From: Enoplolaimus lenunculus
Lineage: Eukaryota > Nematoda > Enoplea > Enoplida > Thoracostomopsidae
Assembly: GCA_030248215.1 (NCBI GenBank)
Contig: JASANG010000483.1
Span: 148,450 to 212,449 of the forward strand
Length of the DNA: 64,000 nucleotides
Direction: 5' to 3'
A program made the translations under genes and the position numbers. This document shows positions 1-12,473 of this stretch, piece after piece (position 1 is the first letter of the stretch; each line of letters opens with the position of its first letter). The notes under the pieces were generated by a model that was not told where the DNA came from, did no database searches, and saw only the letters and a list, made by a program, of their open reading frames with translations.

Positions 1-174
1 ACTACAAAACCGGAAGACTACAAAACCGGAAGACTACAAAACCGGAAGACTACAAAACCGGAAGACTACAAAACCGGAAGACTACAAAACCGGAAGACTA
101 CAAAACCGGAAGACTACAAAACCGGAAGACTACAAAACCGGAAGACAACAAAACCGGAAGACTACAAAACCGGA
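1..174. repeat. 16-bp tandem repeat, about 11 copies
   Basis: The unit ACTACAAAACCGGAAG repeats head to tail from the window edge to about base 174 with one substitution (ACAACA for ACTACA). It probably continues left of the window. Confidence 0.95.
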
Positions 175-2246
175 CCTTAGAGCTCAAAAAATAGTTTTCA
201 TGAAATTTTACTGGTTCAAAAATTAAGTCGTGACTACGCTTAAATTGATAAATCATTTATTTCGCCTTTATTGTCTCTCGGTCGCTAGTGATCCTGAACT
301 TCAATTTTAAATTAAACATCACTGACCGCAGTCAGATTTTAACAGACGCCGTCTCGATGGGTGAGTTTATTAATTTTGCAGCTAAAAACACCAGCTCACT
401 TAGAAAAATCAGTAAATTAAGCTTAAAACGTTTAAAATTCAGCGGTAATTTTGAAATTGTGCAACCCTTGGCGTTGCAAACTGAGGTAATTGTTCGTTTA
501 CTTACTATGATCAAGAGTGGATGATGCCTACTTTAACAAGAGTATGCAACTGGGTACATTTTGTGAAAGAAAAGAATACCCGGCACGCGCTGCGGTTTTG
601 CCCGACCCCTGTATTTAGAGGGGGGTACAACCAGGGAGAACTATGCCACGTTATGTATCCGGGAACAAATTGATCCGATTATAATTTCATTTAGGGTGAT
701 TGCATTTGACAGCAACCCCAACCCTCTCAACAAAGGCGGGAGGGTCGGCCTAACACGCAACACCCTCTGGTACATTTTGTACCGTGCGAAACCCCAAGAC
801 TTACACACTCGTGTATTATGCACTCTTGTTATTATCAAGAATCGATAATGACAAGAGTGTGCAACTCTTACGGTCCCGCATGGTACAAAATGTACGACCG
901 GGAGTTGCATTTTTGTCTGACCCCACTTTTTTTAGAGAGGGGTCGCTATCCCATGCAATGCCCCTAAATTAAACAATAAACGGAGTCTTTTTGATGCCGG
1001 ATATATATACAGTGCCATGATTCGTACAGGTTGACCCCACTTAAATAAGGGTGGTCGACCAAAAACGCAACGCGTGCCGGGTACATTTTGTGCCCTGCAG
1101 AATTCCAAGAGTTGCATACTTTTGTATTTATGCGTTCTTGCTATAGTTCTACGTGAAAGCGACGTTATCCTTATAGCAAAATTTAGCGCAGTTAATAGCC
1201 CAAAGCCAAATTCGCTTAAAACATTTTGTCAACATTTGATAAAGAATTCATTTCATATGCTGTTTTGAGACACTTTGAACAGATGGGAAGGTAGGTGGTA
1301 TACTATGCCTCTGTATTACAGTTGAGAATTAAAAAAATTCTGGCGAGGGGACACCGGCACGATATATAACAGTCGAAAATAGGCTCGGAAGTCAAGGAAC
1401 CAAGACGCCAAACGCAAATTTAGTACTAAATTCTGACGCTAATTTTTGGGTTTTGAACCGTGTTAGACGGGCGTTTAAGCCTGTATGATGCCCTCTTTTG
1501 GTCCCGTCAATAATGTTGCGTATTGCGCAGTTTTAGCAGACTTAAAAATAGTTGAACAATTCTAAAATTTAAAAAATTTAACACAATAGAAGTGTTGAAA
1601 AGACTAAAAAAATATATCACAATTATGCTACACAGGGATGCATCGATACAAAACAACCCCTGGGATCATATTTATTTCTGTCTGGCAAAGGCACACGTGT
1701 ATTTAACCATCCTTAACAATTTAGTAATCCTATTTTAAGAACCAATATTTCAGTCGTTTTGTCACTGTGGCATCCGCCAATCCGAATCCTTCGGTGAGCC
1801 ACTCCGAGCAAGAGTGCTCTGAGGGATTACTACGTTGTAAGAAGACATCTGTGCTCGTGGATGTTGCAACTCAACAGCAGAATCCTGAGCGGATCCAGGA
1901 ACAATGAGTCCCGAGTACAAATCTAAGTTGAAAATTATGCTGTCGGATGAAATTGAAAATATTCATACATGACGGTGTGAAACTATTTAAGGTTTTAGAA
2001 TTTCAAATTTTTTACGTATTTATCGTATGAATAACGTCTTAAAAATACAAAAACGTGCCGGGTCTGAAGGCGGCGGCCAAAACCATCGAGTTCATTCCCT
2101 GGTGGAAATTGGAGTTGAAATTTTAATTTGAAAATATATTCAGACAGAAAACTCTTTAACCATTTTTGTGCTAAAATGTTGACTAATACGTAAATTTACA
2201 CAATTATATGACTAAACGTCGACGAAAGCAATAGTGTAAATTCGCT
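175..2246. other. No gene supported; degenerate repeats
   Basis: No convincing exon. Between about 540 and 1130 a degenerate motif recurs in both orientations: a GGTACATTTTGT or ACAAAATGTACC core beside GCAAC/GTTGC and short GACCCC...GAGGGG blocks. This looks like decayed inverted-repeat elements. A related piece lies near 55418-55480. A 78-codon open frame at 288-524 has no recognised domain. Confidence 0.5.
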
Positions 2247-2254
2247 TGTAGCTG

Positions 2255-2434
2255 AACCAATGTTACTTTAAGGGGCGTAACAGTAGATTATGTGTATTCC
2301 AAAGCCTATGCGTACGCGTTGCAAAAATGTGTTCCTAAGCCTAAGCCTAAGCAAAAAAATTATAATCTAGAATCTTAACCTACTCTTTCATGGAGCCGCC
2401 AGAAACCTGGACGCCCCTTAAACTAACATGGGCA
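2255..2434. mobile_element. Family A hAT-like MITE (copy 1)
   Basis: The ends carry the family A inverted repeat (CCAATGTTACTTTAAGGGGC and its complement) around CCTAAG hexamers. An exact 8-bp target duplication, TGTAGCTG, lies at 2247-2254 and 2435-2442. An 8-bp duplication is typical of hAT-superfamily insertion. There is no coding capacity, so the copy is nonautonomous. Confidence 0.85.
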
Positions 2435-2912
2435 TGTAGCTGTTTGGTAGTTACGCCGTGAAACGAGGTGTAGTCTTGTACAAAGTGTCAACATTAGCGT
2501 AAAAGATTGAAACTACGCCGTAAGTTTCTGAGTGAACATTGCTTTATTCGAGTTTAAAATCTATTATTAAAAAATGTTTTTGAATATTTACACAGTTGTA
2601 TTAAGCGATTAAAATTTTAATTTCATCAAGGCATTGATAAATGTGTCTTGGTTAACCCAGCCACACAGTTGAAGCCAAACTAAGAATTAATTTCAACATT
2701 TCGAAGCCAAATTAGGTTGGTATACTAAGCTGATCGAATAGGGTCATTATATCTCATGGAAATTTTCAAAAAGACACCAAAAATGAACGTTTATATGATG
2801 TAAAATAACCCGGCAGAGGTAAAAATAATTATTTTATCATTCGCTACGCTCGTTTGCAAAAATATATTTTAGACGAAGTTATCCGAAATACCGAAATCAA
2901 TGAAAGCCTAAT

Positions 2913-3142
2913 ACAGTGCGAAAAATGATGTTACATTGACGCCCTCCGAAATGGGCCCTACGGGACTGCTTAAACTTAGTCAAATTCAATTCCGCCAGAG
3001 TCAAATTCGACTCGTTTAGTCGCACGTTTGACTCTGGCGGAGTCGAATTTGTCTCTCGCCTAGTCGAATTTAACTCAGTTTGTGTAGTCCCGTAAAGCCT
3101 ATTTCGGAGACAGTCAATATGACTCACCATTCTTAGCAGTAT
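2913..3142. mobile_element. Family E palindromic MITE (copy 1)
   Basis: The whole element is a long imperfect inverted repeat. It opens with CAGTGCGAAAAATGATG and closes with GACTCACCATTCTTAGCAGT. The inner arms carry GAGTCAAATT-like and CTCCGAAAT...TATTTCGGAG blocks. The same family recurs at 11414, 15472, 20236, 23081 and 37153. Confidence 0.75.
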
Positions 3143-3210
3143 AGTGTCTTTGAGCCAAACGTGTTTTAGCCTACTGCTGACAACTTATAGCACAGTTTTA
3201 GGAACTGTTC

Positions 3211-3427
3211 GGCCCATGTATAGAACAGGGCCGGAACAGTAGTATATATAACATATTCCTAAGCCTAAGCCTAAGCGTATAGATGAGTCTATTCCTAAGC
3301 CTAAGCATAAGACTTAGCCTAAGCCTAAGCTTAAGCCTAAGCCTAATCAAAAAATTAGTCTAAAGCATAAACAGCCTCTATTATAGCCCATCCGGAAAAC
3401 GATTCAGCCCTGTTCCATACATGCGCC
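3211..3427. mobile_element. Family C hAT-like MITE (copy 1)
   Basis: Termini are GGCCCATGTATAGAACAGGG and the complementary right end. The interior is CCTAAG hexamers ending in AATTAGTCTAAAGC. An exact 8-bp target duplication, AACTGTTC, flanks it at 3203-3210 and 3428-3435. Confidence 0.9.
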
Positions 3428-4045
3428 AACTGTTCTATACAATAAAAACATTCGAATGCAGTTTAAACGAAAAGTTTTGCAAAAAATGTTCAAAATTTGA
3501 AAACTTTTAAAACCATAAATTTGAAACTTGAACAAAGTCTTATTTTTACCGTCTTCTTTATGCTTGCCGATGCAGTTTCGACGTGGATTTCAAGCTGTGA
3601 CGTCAATTACTTCACACGCACATATAAAATGTGAGTGAAGATCTGCTAATCACCAATTAAAAATTTTCAAAAAAACAACTAATTTTTGTAATTAAATTAA
3701 TATTTTTAGTCAAATTTTAACAAAGGTCACAGTTATCAGCACGAAGCGGAGAATACGACCGTTTGGTGGCGAAAAAAATGTCAAAATGAAGCAATAGTAA
3801 TAGAATTTGGTACAAAATTGTCACAAAATGGCCAAAAATATTTTTGGAAGTGTCAAAATTGTCAGAAGCGCAATTGAAATCCACTGCATCCTGCGAAACG
3901 TTTTTGAGAACCATACCACTCGTGCTAGTGTCATTGGAATAATGGACGAAAAAGCGAAACAGTTTTTTCGAACTTTATGTTGAAATAGTAGACGGTAAAA
4001 CTTGAGTAAGCACCTATCGAACTGATTTGGATATATGGGACTACT

Positions 4046-4229
4046 GGCCAATATTACCTTAAGAGGCGTAGCAGTAGATTAAGCGTATTTATAAGCCTAA
4101 GCCTAAGCGTAAGCGTTGCAAGAATGTGTTCCTAAGCCTAAGCCTAAGCAAAAAATGTAATCTACAATCTAAACCAACTCTTCTATAGACTCACCAGAAA
4201 CCTGGACGCACCTTAAAGTAACATGGGCC
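4046..4229. mobile_element. Family A hAT-like MITE (copy 2)
   Basis: Family A termini surround a CCTAAG core. The flanking 8-bp repeats are GGACTACT (4038-4045) and GGACTACC (4230-4237), a target duplication with one change. Confidence 0.85.
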
Positions 4230-4567
4230 GGACTACCCATGCCTCGGCACCATGTACCAGGGGTTAAAAGCTAAACTTAGTATCAAAATTGCGTTTGGCT
4301 TCTGCAATCGTTTCGAACGCGAGCTTTTGTTCAATATTTCATTTTGTTCCACTTTCCAATTTAAAAATTCATAAATCCTCCCCTGTGTAGAAATCGCTAA
4401 CATTTGTTGTTTTAGACGCATCTCAAGCGGCAATTGAAGTGCAGGGGTGGTAAAGAAAAATCCAAAAATAACGAATAATAAAAAAACTGAAGATAAACAC
4501 AACTGGATCGCAGATGACAATACATTTTTCACGTTGATTGTCCGATGAGTCAAATATTAAAAATTTG

Positions 4568-4750
4568 GGCCAATGTTACTACGTTTAGGGGCGTAACAGT
4601 AGATTAAGCGTATTCCTAAACGTAAGCCTAAACGTTTTCAAAAATGTGTTCATAAGCCTAAGCCAAAGCAAAAAATTGTAATCCAGTATCTATACCCACT
4701 CTTTTATGGACCCACCAGAAACCTGGACGCCCATTAAAGTAACATGGGCC
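4568..4750. mobile_element. Family A hAT-like MITE (copy 3)
   Basis: GGCCAATGTTAC at the left, GTAACATGGGCC at the right, CCTAAG-rich interior. Flanks AAAATTTG and AAAACTTT resemble a diverged target duplication. Confidence 0.8.
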
Positions 4751-5073
4751 AAAACTTTGAATAGAAATAAACGCTTTGTGTCGTTTTTTGGCCAAATTAA
4801 ACTTATATTTGGTGATTGGTAAAGCAGTTTGCGTCGAGGCAATGAAATTATATTTCAAGACAAATTTGAAAACAAAAATAATTGCAACAGTACACACTCA
4901 TGCAATGTGTTTGTAACGGTAATTGTAAGTGCTTAAACCGTAACGATTGTTTAAAGTTTATAACACAGCAGGGGTTGAGATTGAACGAGTCTTTGAAAAG
5001 ATAAGGGCAGGAGAAGAAGGGGTGTATAATGAAGATGGGTTAAGAATAATGCTGCCACCATCATTAGGACAGA

Positions 5074-5346
5074 GGGCCATGTTACTTTAAGGGGTGTCCA
5101 GGTTTCTGGTTGGCCGCCCATGTTACTTTAAGGGGAGTCCAGGTTTCTGGTGGGCCTATAGAAGAGTAGTTTTAGATTCTAGAATACATTTCTTTGTTTA
5201 GGCTTAAGCTTAGGCTTACGCTTAGAAATACATTTTTACAACGCTTAGGCTTACGCTTAGGCTTAGGAATTCGCTGTTGCAACGCTTAGGCTTAGGCTTA
5301 TGAATACGCGTACTTTACTGTTACGCCCCTAAAAGTAACCTTGGCC
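5074..5346. mobile_element. Family A hAT-like MITE (copy 4), left end duplicated
   Basis: The element lies in inverted orientation, reading TTAGGC on the plus strand. An exact 8-bp duplication, AGGACAGA, flanks it at 5066-5073 and 5347-5354. The terminal segment with CATGTTACTTTAAGGGG and the GTCCAGGTTTCTGG block occurs twice at the left (5074 and about 5108), so this end was duplicated or a second copy inserted and collapsed. Confidence 0.85.
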
Positions 5347-5446
5347 AGGACAGATATCGAATTGTGAACCGGAACCTACGACAATATTTAATTATACAAA
5401 AAAGCTTTGGATATGTTACTCTTGTGGATTCAATTAACAAACTTAC

Positions 5447-8326
5447 ATATATTTCGTTGCCGTTTCAAGCTATCAGTATAACATTGAGCTCCAGAATAAT
5501 CAGTGCTGGTCAGCGGGGTCGAGTCTAATCTTGAATACCTGACTTGGGTCGGTGGTTCGTTTTCGATATCTGTAACCTGAAAACAAAAACTGTTTCATCC
5601 ATAACACAAAACAACGCCGTCTGATAGCGGGCTATATTCCGCTTGGTAATTTGTCTTCGGTCATTAGCTTAGTGCCAGAATCCAACCGGAAGTGGAAAAT
5701 ACCGGAACCGGAAGTAGAGCAGGAGGTTAACGAAACTTGCCGGAGCCTAAGATGGTGCGTAATTATGTAGTTCAACAATGTTGTTTTAATTTGTTAATTA
5801 TAGCAAATATTTATTCAACTTTGTCAAAAAATTTTGGTTTTAATGTTTGGCTTTGAACATATCTGACCAGTTTTATTCTTAATATTGTACCAAAACATAT
5901 TGCTAAACCGTGTCGAACGGTAGAATTTTTACCAAACTATTAAAACATTTCACTACCAAAATTGTCAAAATCTCCGGCTAAAATTTATATCACAGCCGGA
6001 TGTTGGTTTGTTTTGCCGGAACCAGAACAGCACTCGCCATTGACACTTACTTTTATTCGGCAAGTTCCGTTTGAACTTTTGGTGTCGCGATTTGACGCCT
6101 GTCTTTCCAACAACGGAACCAGTAAACCAAATCGTGTCGGTGAATCCATAGAATTGTGTTGTGGATTTGGCGACAGCGTTTCATCATATCCAGAATCAGT
6201 CGGTGACAAATGTGCAGCGTCAGGTTTAGGCTCAGGCTTAGGTTTAGGCTTTCGACGATTGTTCGATGACGTTGTTGGTTCATATTCGGTGATATGAATG
6301 ACGCCGTTGTTTATTTGAGACATGATGCTCTTATTTTTCCTGCCGAACTCTTGTGTGGGATTAGGTCTGATTTTGCTATCCACACTTGTATCTGACGGCG
6401 TGCTTTCGGTAATTTTGCTGGCTCGTTGAAAATTTCGGTTATTGTCACTATTTCCAGTTGTAATTGATGACGGCTTCGAAGTTGCCTACAAAACAAAACG
6501 TACATTTTTAGTATTTAACAGAGAATTTCTCATTTTAATTGTTACATTTTGCAATTATTCTTTTAATTTGAGCGAGTTTATGTTATAACAGTGTTGATTA
6601 TGGTATCATGACAATTCGTCGCCCGACAACTCGTCGACTGACACCTTGTAATGCGTCAGTTTATAGCCATTTTCCACATACAAAACAAACACAAAATAAA
6701 TACAACAAGCAGCCCCAGAAGGGTCAGAGAGACGGGGTACGCTTATCTGGTACAAACTAGTATATCAAGAATATACAAATTTTGGCTAATGTTACTTTTA
6801 TTGGCGTACCAGCCATATAATCACATTACTAACCCTAAGCCTCAGCGTTAGGATAAAACCTATAACTAAGTCTGCGTCAAAGCCAAAGCCTAAACAAACA
6901 AAATCAGTCTAAAGCTTAAGCTTACTCTGTTGCAGTCCCGCGAAAGAAAATGGCTTGCCTCTCAGACTGATATGTGCCTAAATTACCATCCTTACAGTGC
7001 GTGAAAAACACGACTGTACGAAAAGCAATGACCGAAAATTTACGACTTTTCTTCTGTATGCTTTTTCCACATTTGAAATTATTTAAAGCCTAAGCAGGTA
7101 CAAGAACTAAAATTGGTAAGATTTTTACAGTATTGATAAACGTAGCTTGTCGGGCTGGTGTTTATCTTGGACCATAGAATGCATGCCAACAGAATGAGAA
7201 ATCTAACAAATCAAGCTACTAGACAGCTAAGCTAGCGTGGCAGATTGCAAAAACAGTTGTATACGGGCTCGTAGCCATGGGGGGGGGCAGGTGGGGTTCA
7301 GCCCCCTGGAAAATTGTGGTCCGCCCTCTGGAAAATTTTCAACCATGCTTGTATTAACTCATTGAAAACCCTTGAATGCTTCCTCTGAAAAAATTTCAGC
7401 CCCCTCCTCCAGCAAGGTGGGCTGGCTACGGGCCAGGGTGTATAATATTAATATTCTCTTACCTTTTCGTTTCCAGCATCACTTGTTAATTCTCGTTCTT
7501 CCGTCGAACAATTATCATTTTCTGTCGGCTGCGAAATCACACATTCCAGTTCTTGAGTCGAATATTTCACCGGTTCGAACAGGGTTTTATCCCAAAACAA
7601 CGGTTTTGGTTTCCACCCGGCGACCGAAAGGCCCTCGCTCTGATGGCTTCTGATGCCTGGATACTCACGTTCAATGCATGGACGGTGGGTACCAATCATG
7701 GAATGGGGTTCATCAAAGTTTGGGACCGCGATGAAATTATAAGGGTCCAATAAGTCAATATGGTTGCGGTAATTTACAGATGTTGAATTTGTATTTTTAA
7801 GTTTCGTTTGTTTTGACATTTGAAACATTTCATTTTCACATGGCGTTTTGCGAAGTGATGACGTCATCAAACGGCTATTTCGCCGCTTATGGGACGGCAT
7901 GGACCATCGATGGCGGTACGCTTTTGATCTTGAGTCAAGTTTAGGGCCCAACTTAGGAAGTGTATAATACGCAACGTCCGGTTGATTGTGGTTTCCGGGT
8001 ATTTGTTGGTTATCCGTGCCGATGTTGGCGAAGCTGCTTCTTGATTTCCAGAATCCGGTTGAGTGTCGTTCTTGGCTATCCTGCCTTAGAGGACGACCAG
8101 ACTGTTTGGCCGATTTTACACCTCGTGGCGGTTTTGCAGGCGGATCTGGTGAATATTTTCGTGAAGCCCTGGTGAACAATGATTCTGAGCCGTCTCGTTT
8201 GACGGATGGTTGTTTCAGTGGATTAGACTTTGAGTTAATAAAGTTGAAATTAGCGTTAGACGCTTGTGTGGACGGATCAGTGGTTGGCCCAGTTGAATGT
8301 CGAGTTTTGGATCCTGTTGCGCCCAT
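5447..8326 (-). CDS. Unrecognised Ser/Pro-rich, probably N-myristoylated protein (3 exons, 3' incomplete)
   Basis: I do not recognise the family. Minus-strand exons: 8326-7463 (288 codons), 6485-6051 (145 codons) and 5576-5447 (43 codons plus 1 base). Donors are GTAAGA, GTAAGT and GTAAGT; acceptors end TTTGTAG and TTTTCAG. Phases 0, 0 and 1 agree. I chose the start at 8326 because the protein then begins MGATGSK, which fits an N-myristoylation signal (Gly2, Ser6, Lys7). An in-frame Met 11 codons upstream is possible. The protein is basic and Ser/Pro-rich, with PDPPAKPPRG (SH3-ligand-like), a KPKPKPEPKP stretch, and SPTDSGYDETLSP, which resembles a phosphorylation or beta-TrCP-type degron (DSGYDE). 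No enzyme domain, signal peptide or membrane span is visible. It may be a membrane-tethered scaffold; that is inference. At least one more exon, entered in phase 1, must lie below 5447, and I could not place it. Confidence 0.7.
6781..6980. mobile_element. Diverged family A-like element in an intron
   Basis: It opens with GGCTAATGTTACTTTTATTGG, followed by degenerate CCTAAG hexamers and an AAATCAGTCTAAAGC block, and closes near GATATGTGCC. It lies in the first intron (6486-7462) of the minus-strand gene. Its ends are diverged, so the limits are approximate. Confidence 0.6.
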
Positions 8327-8830
8327 AATTTTGTTCCGAAGCTTCAAATGAATATTCAACGTTCAGTTTAGTTAAACTGATATACAGCTCTAGTCATATA
8401 CAGTATTTTTGTCGCTTATGTACTGCAAAACAACAAAAGTACATTTTACGATTTTGATTCTTTGAAAAAATGTTTCGAAAAAACGGATTTCTTGGGTTAA
8501 AATTTCTGACCAGATATTTTACCTAAAATGGCTTGATTTTGAAATATTTTTGCCAATTTTGGTCCCCTCAAAATCGTCTCTCTGCCTTCTAGAAAAAAAT
8601 CAACATTGGTCATATATCAACGAAAGCAATTTCAAGTTCAAATATAAAACACAAATTCGAATAAGAATATATATTTTTCTGTATAAATTTGAACGACAAA
8701 ACCACGTTTATAACTCGAAAAAATTAATATTCTTTTCATGCAAATACAAACACAGCTTTTATTCAAACAGACTCTGTGATACCTTTGCGAGTATTGCAAA
8801 CAGGAAGACAGCGTAAGATTAACAAATCAC

Positions 8831-8869
<39 letters not shown>
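8831..8869. repeat. (AAT)n microsatellite
   Basis: About 13 perfect AAT units, just upstream of the minus-strand gene's start region. Confidence 0.97.
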
Positions 8870-8870
<1 letters not shown>

Positions 8871-10039
8871 CAAACTGCAGGTTGCAATTTGTTATTAACA
8901 ATTGCAGATATACTACAGCTGATTGCAGTTGTGTACGTCGTTACATATTTCGTTTTGCTAGTAAACATGAGTGGCCCATCCAAGGGGACGCAATCCAGCG
9001 TTGACCATCCCAAAAACACGGATCAAAGCCGAACCGTTGTGTCATGGCTAAATTCTAAAATGGTATTTTTCTTCTCACCCGTGACCTTTTTCCGCTGTAT
9101 CATACGATTCCCTGTCTGAGGGTTTTAAACCTGTCACCCAGCGGTGTCGACCTTTAGACTGACCGGGTGATAATTAAAGATACAAACTAAAATCAAGTGT
9201 CAACTCTTGGAAACGTAAAAAATAAGTTAAGGTTTCGTGGAAGACGTACTCGCAATACTCAGGGTCACTCATTGTGTTGATTGCTTCTGAATTCTCAAGA
9301 TATTGTCAAAATTATATCTAATCTTGTGTATATAAAAGACGTATATAATCGATACAAATATAACTCCAGTACCTGAGCAGACAGGAGTTGGGGCTACCTC
9401 CAAACTTCAGGGTGGGAGCTCCAAAACTCGCGAGCGAGAAGCCAGACGCATTTTTAAGCTTTGGCGGTTTTTGTTCCCAACCGGTTAAAGTTGGAGCCGT
9501 CTTTAAGAGTGGCGCTTCCCATATCGGGGGTATAGTGGGTTGCTGCTCTGGCCCTGTATGAATCAACTCGATGTAACAGATATTGGGCAGTGTAGCAGAC
9601 GCAAATAAATATATTTGGTATGGCTAATATGCTAATTTAGTGAATATATTTAAAAATCAAATTTTAAAATTCTTAAAGATTTGATTTCTTCGTCGCTAAA
9701 AACCACCAAAATATTTTAAAGTTAGATCGCTTACAAATTTAAAAAATTAGCGATATCAGAGTTAATATATAAAGGTAATTCAATCGGTTTATAGTACATA
9801 ATTTCAATACCGTTATGCGTTACCCTGTTTCCCAATGTGTAGGCCCTTATAATTAACAACGGCCATCGTTTGAACAGGAAGATACATTGCTGAAACATAT
9901 CACACACAGGTTCAAATAACTTGAATACATTGCATTAAAGACAAAACCACAAATTAATTAACTGATATGGCAACCAACAAAAATGCTACGGGAGTTCAGT
10001 CCTGTCCAAAACAAAGAATGACATGAAACGTGGGTGTTA
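8870..10039. other. Gene-free; contains one family K element near 9374-9560
   Basis: No exon supported. Around 9374-9560 lies a copy of a GC-richer repeat (family K) with GAGCGAGAAGCCAGACGC, a GGCGGTTTTTGTT block and CTGCTCTGGCCCTG. Other copies lie near 16085-16320, 20848-21085, 26590-26830 and 32040-32225. The open frames inside these copies are not conserved, so I treat them as noncoding. Confidence 0.55.
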
Positions 10040-10047
10040 GGTCTAAA

Positions 10048-10296
10048 GACCCATGAAAAGATCAGGGGCGGAACGTTTTCGGTAGGGCTGTTATAGAGTA
10101 AAAGCTTCAGATTAATTTTGTGTTTGGCTTAGGCTTAGGCTTAGCAATATGCTCATTCTTACGCTACGCTTAGGCTTTGGCTTAGGAATATGCTGATTCT
10201 TACGTTTAGGCTTAGGCTTAGGAATATGCTCATTCTTACGCTTAGGCTTAGGAATATGCTTAGAATACTGTTCCGCCCTTGTTCTTTATATTGACA
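10048..10296. mobile_element. Family B hAT-like MITE (copy 1)
   Basis: Family B ends (AAAGATCAGGGGCGGAACG at the left, GTTCCGCCC...GTTCTTTA at the right) flank TTAGGC hexamers interrupted by AATATGCTCATTCTTACGC. Flanks GGTCTAAA and GGTCCAAC look like a diverged 8-bp target duplication. Confidence 0.8.
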
Positions 10297-11413
10297 GGTC
10301 CAACTAACAAAGGGCGGTGGCAGGCCGGTTAAAAACAAAATAAATGTAAGTAATCGGATTACATAGCGGGATATCCTCTGGAAAGGTCAAATAAAAATTA
10401 GTCCCACTGTTCTTTGGGTCACTACAGTACGATTAAATTTTGTTGAGCATTTTGAATGGTTCAGGGAATAACGTTCTTCAAAACTTGGTACATACGGTAA
10501 CAAAATCAGACCTCTTATCTGTTTTGCGATTTAACGCTGGAAGCTAATTTTAGCTTGTATCTCTTCAGTAACTGTAGAAAATCTTTAATGGTAGCTTGTG
10601 TAGGCGGAAATACGGAATGTGGACTCCCCGAGGATTTTGATAAGTGGTACATGCTATAGATCTTGACGAGCTGAAATCAACGGTACCATTTTTATGACTG
10701 CATGACCAACGGTTAAAAAGTTATGACATTCGAAATTATAGTACAACCACGCGCAGCATAGAACAGGAAGTATCTATCATTGTACATATTCGTAAAGTAT
10801 AAATTTTACCAGGTTTATTCCGTACACAAATTTGATTGGTGTTTGTACATGTTTTGTATAGTAAAAAGTTGAAATTTAAAGAACCATAACTATTGAACCG
10901 GGGCCTCTGCAGCGCTAAACATAGTATTGTGGAACTCAGCGCGTCGAAATCTATAAAATGAACTATTTTTTATTAAATTTCTAGGGGTTGCATATTCCGT
11001 ACCACCATCGCTTGGGTGGAGTCTTGAATCATATGGGTAAGGGTCAACTACCAATGGCTTACGGTAGGTCATGGGTCACATATTGAGTCGCCCATCTCTA
11101 CCTCAGAGTAGTTTATCGGGTATTGCGAACAGCCTGACTTTACATTCCGCTTTTATGCTCCGGGTACAAACCATTCTCGCTTCAATCAGTAACGCTGGGA
11201 CACTGTCGATACGTGTCGCATTTGATCCAGTGTTATTTTTCTTAAGTTTTTTGTAAACAAGCGATAGAACAAAGTAATTTCCAAAGGCAACCGAAATTAT
11301 AGTGTAGCTACATCAGTTTGAAGTGTCAATGCAAACATTCCAACCACTTTGACTAGTACAATTTAAACCTAAATGTCAATTATATTAAAAAAATTGTGAC
11401 CGAACGCTTAGGT
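10297..11413. other. Gene-free stretch
   Basis: No supported gene. A 60-codon minus frame (11072-10890) has a balanced composition but no splice context or recognisable domain. Confidence 0.4.
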
Positions 11414-11600
11414 ACACTGCAAAAAATGGTGAGTCAAATTGACTCTCTCCGAAATAGGCTCTACGGAACTACACAAACTGAGTCAAAATGACACTCCGTC
11501 CAATTTGACTCAGGCGGAGTCGGATTTTGACTCAGTTTATGTAGTCAGGAAAAGCCTATTTCAAAGAGAATCAATTTGACTCACCATTTTTTGCAGTGTA
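11414..11600. mobile_element. Family E palindromic MITE (copy 2)
   Basis: An almost perfect palindrome: ACACTGCAAAAAATGGTGAG at the left and its complement at the right. The inner arms hold GAGTCAAATTGACTCTCTCC and CCGAAATAGGCT matched by AGCCTATTTC. No coding capacity. Confidence 0.9.
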
Positions 11601-11808
11601 GTAAACCAGTATTATTTTGCCAGATAGCCTACTTTCTAAGTAAAATGGCATTCTAGCAGGCAAAAACCCTTTTCTGGTCGACCAGTTACAAACAGTTTGT
11701 TTTTGTGTAAATTAAAAACAGTAACATTGCAAGAAAATATATAATTTTTGCTAAAATATCTTACATAGATTTTAACATAAATTCCAATTAGAAACTTTAA
11801 GCAAAATG

Positions 11809-12070
11809 GGCCAATGTAAAGAACAGGGGCGGAATAGTATTATAAGCATATTCCTAAGCCTAAACCTAAGCCTAAGCCTGCGCCTAAGCGTACGAATGAA
11901 CATATTCCTAAGCCTAAACCTAAGCCTGCGCCTAAGCGTACGAATGAACATATTCCTAAGCCTAAGCCTAAGCGTAAGCCTAAGCGAAGCACAAACATAA
12001 GTATAAAGCGTAAGCTTTCTCTTTTCTAGTCCCATTGAAAAACGTTCCGCCCCTGATCTTTGCATGGTCC
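11809..12070. mobile_element. Family B hAT-like MITE (copy 2)
   Basis: GGCCAATGTAAAGAACAGGG at the left, CCCCTGATCTTTGCATGGTCC at the right, interior of CCTAAG hexamers with GAATGAACATATTCC spacers. 8-bp flanks GCAAAATG (11801-11808) and GCTAAATG (12071-12078). Confidence 0.9.
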
Positions 12071-12473
12071 GCTAAATGCCGCTGTGACAATTACAGAAAC
12101 ACAACCACAGAGAAGACGGGGCCGAGTCCTTTGAAGGCATAGCAAAAATTTAGCATTTTCTTCAGTATAATATTGTCAATTTATAGCGAATATATTAGCA
12201 AAACAGACAGTAAAACATACGTCAGGTTTGTAAATTGAATTAACACATTAATATATGGAAAATTTAAGAAAAACACTATTACCATTTTAGGAGTTTGAAA
12301 ATTTTACTTAAAATTACGATATAAAATGTTTAAAATCATATTGAGTTTGGCGATGGTTTTTGACTAATTTCTAAAAACGTGAGAGTTTACTAAAGTGGGT
12401 AAGCAACACTCAAATATCTTCTTCAAGAAATATAACGACTCAATCACAACGTTTCAACTGGTATTCGTGTCCC

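Noticed and set aside
4233-4553. A 106-codon minus frame with a hydrophobic stretch
   Set aside because: It begins and ends beside family A elements with no splice sites, and the hydrophobic part comes from an A/T-rich run. It could still be an exon of the minus-strand gene, but the phase-1 entry was not found.
10890-11072. A 60-codon minus frame of balanced composition
   Set aside because: No splice sites, homologous domain or neighbour exons could be found. Length is within chance for this DNA.
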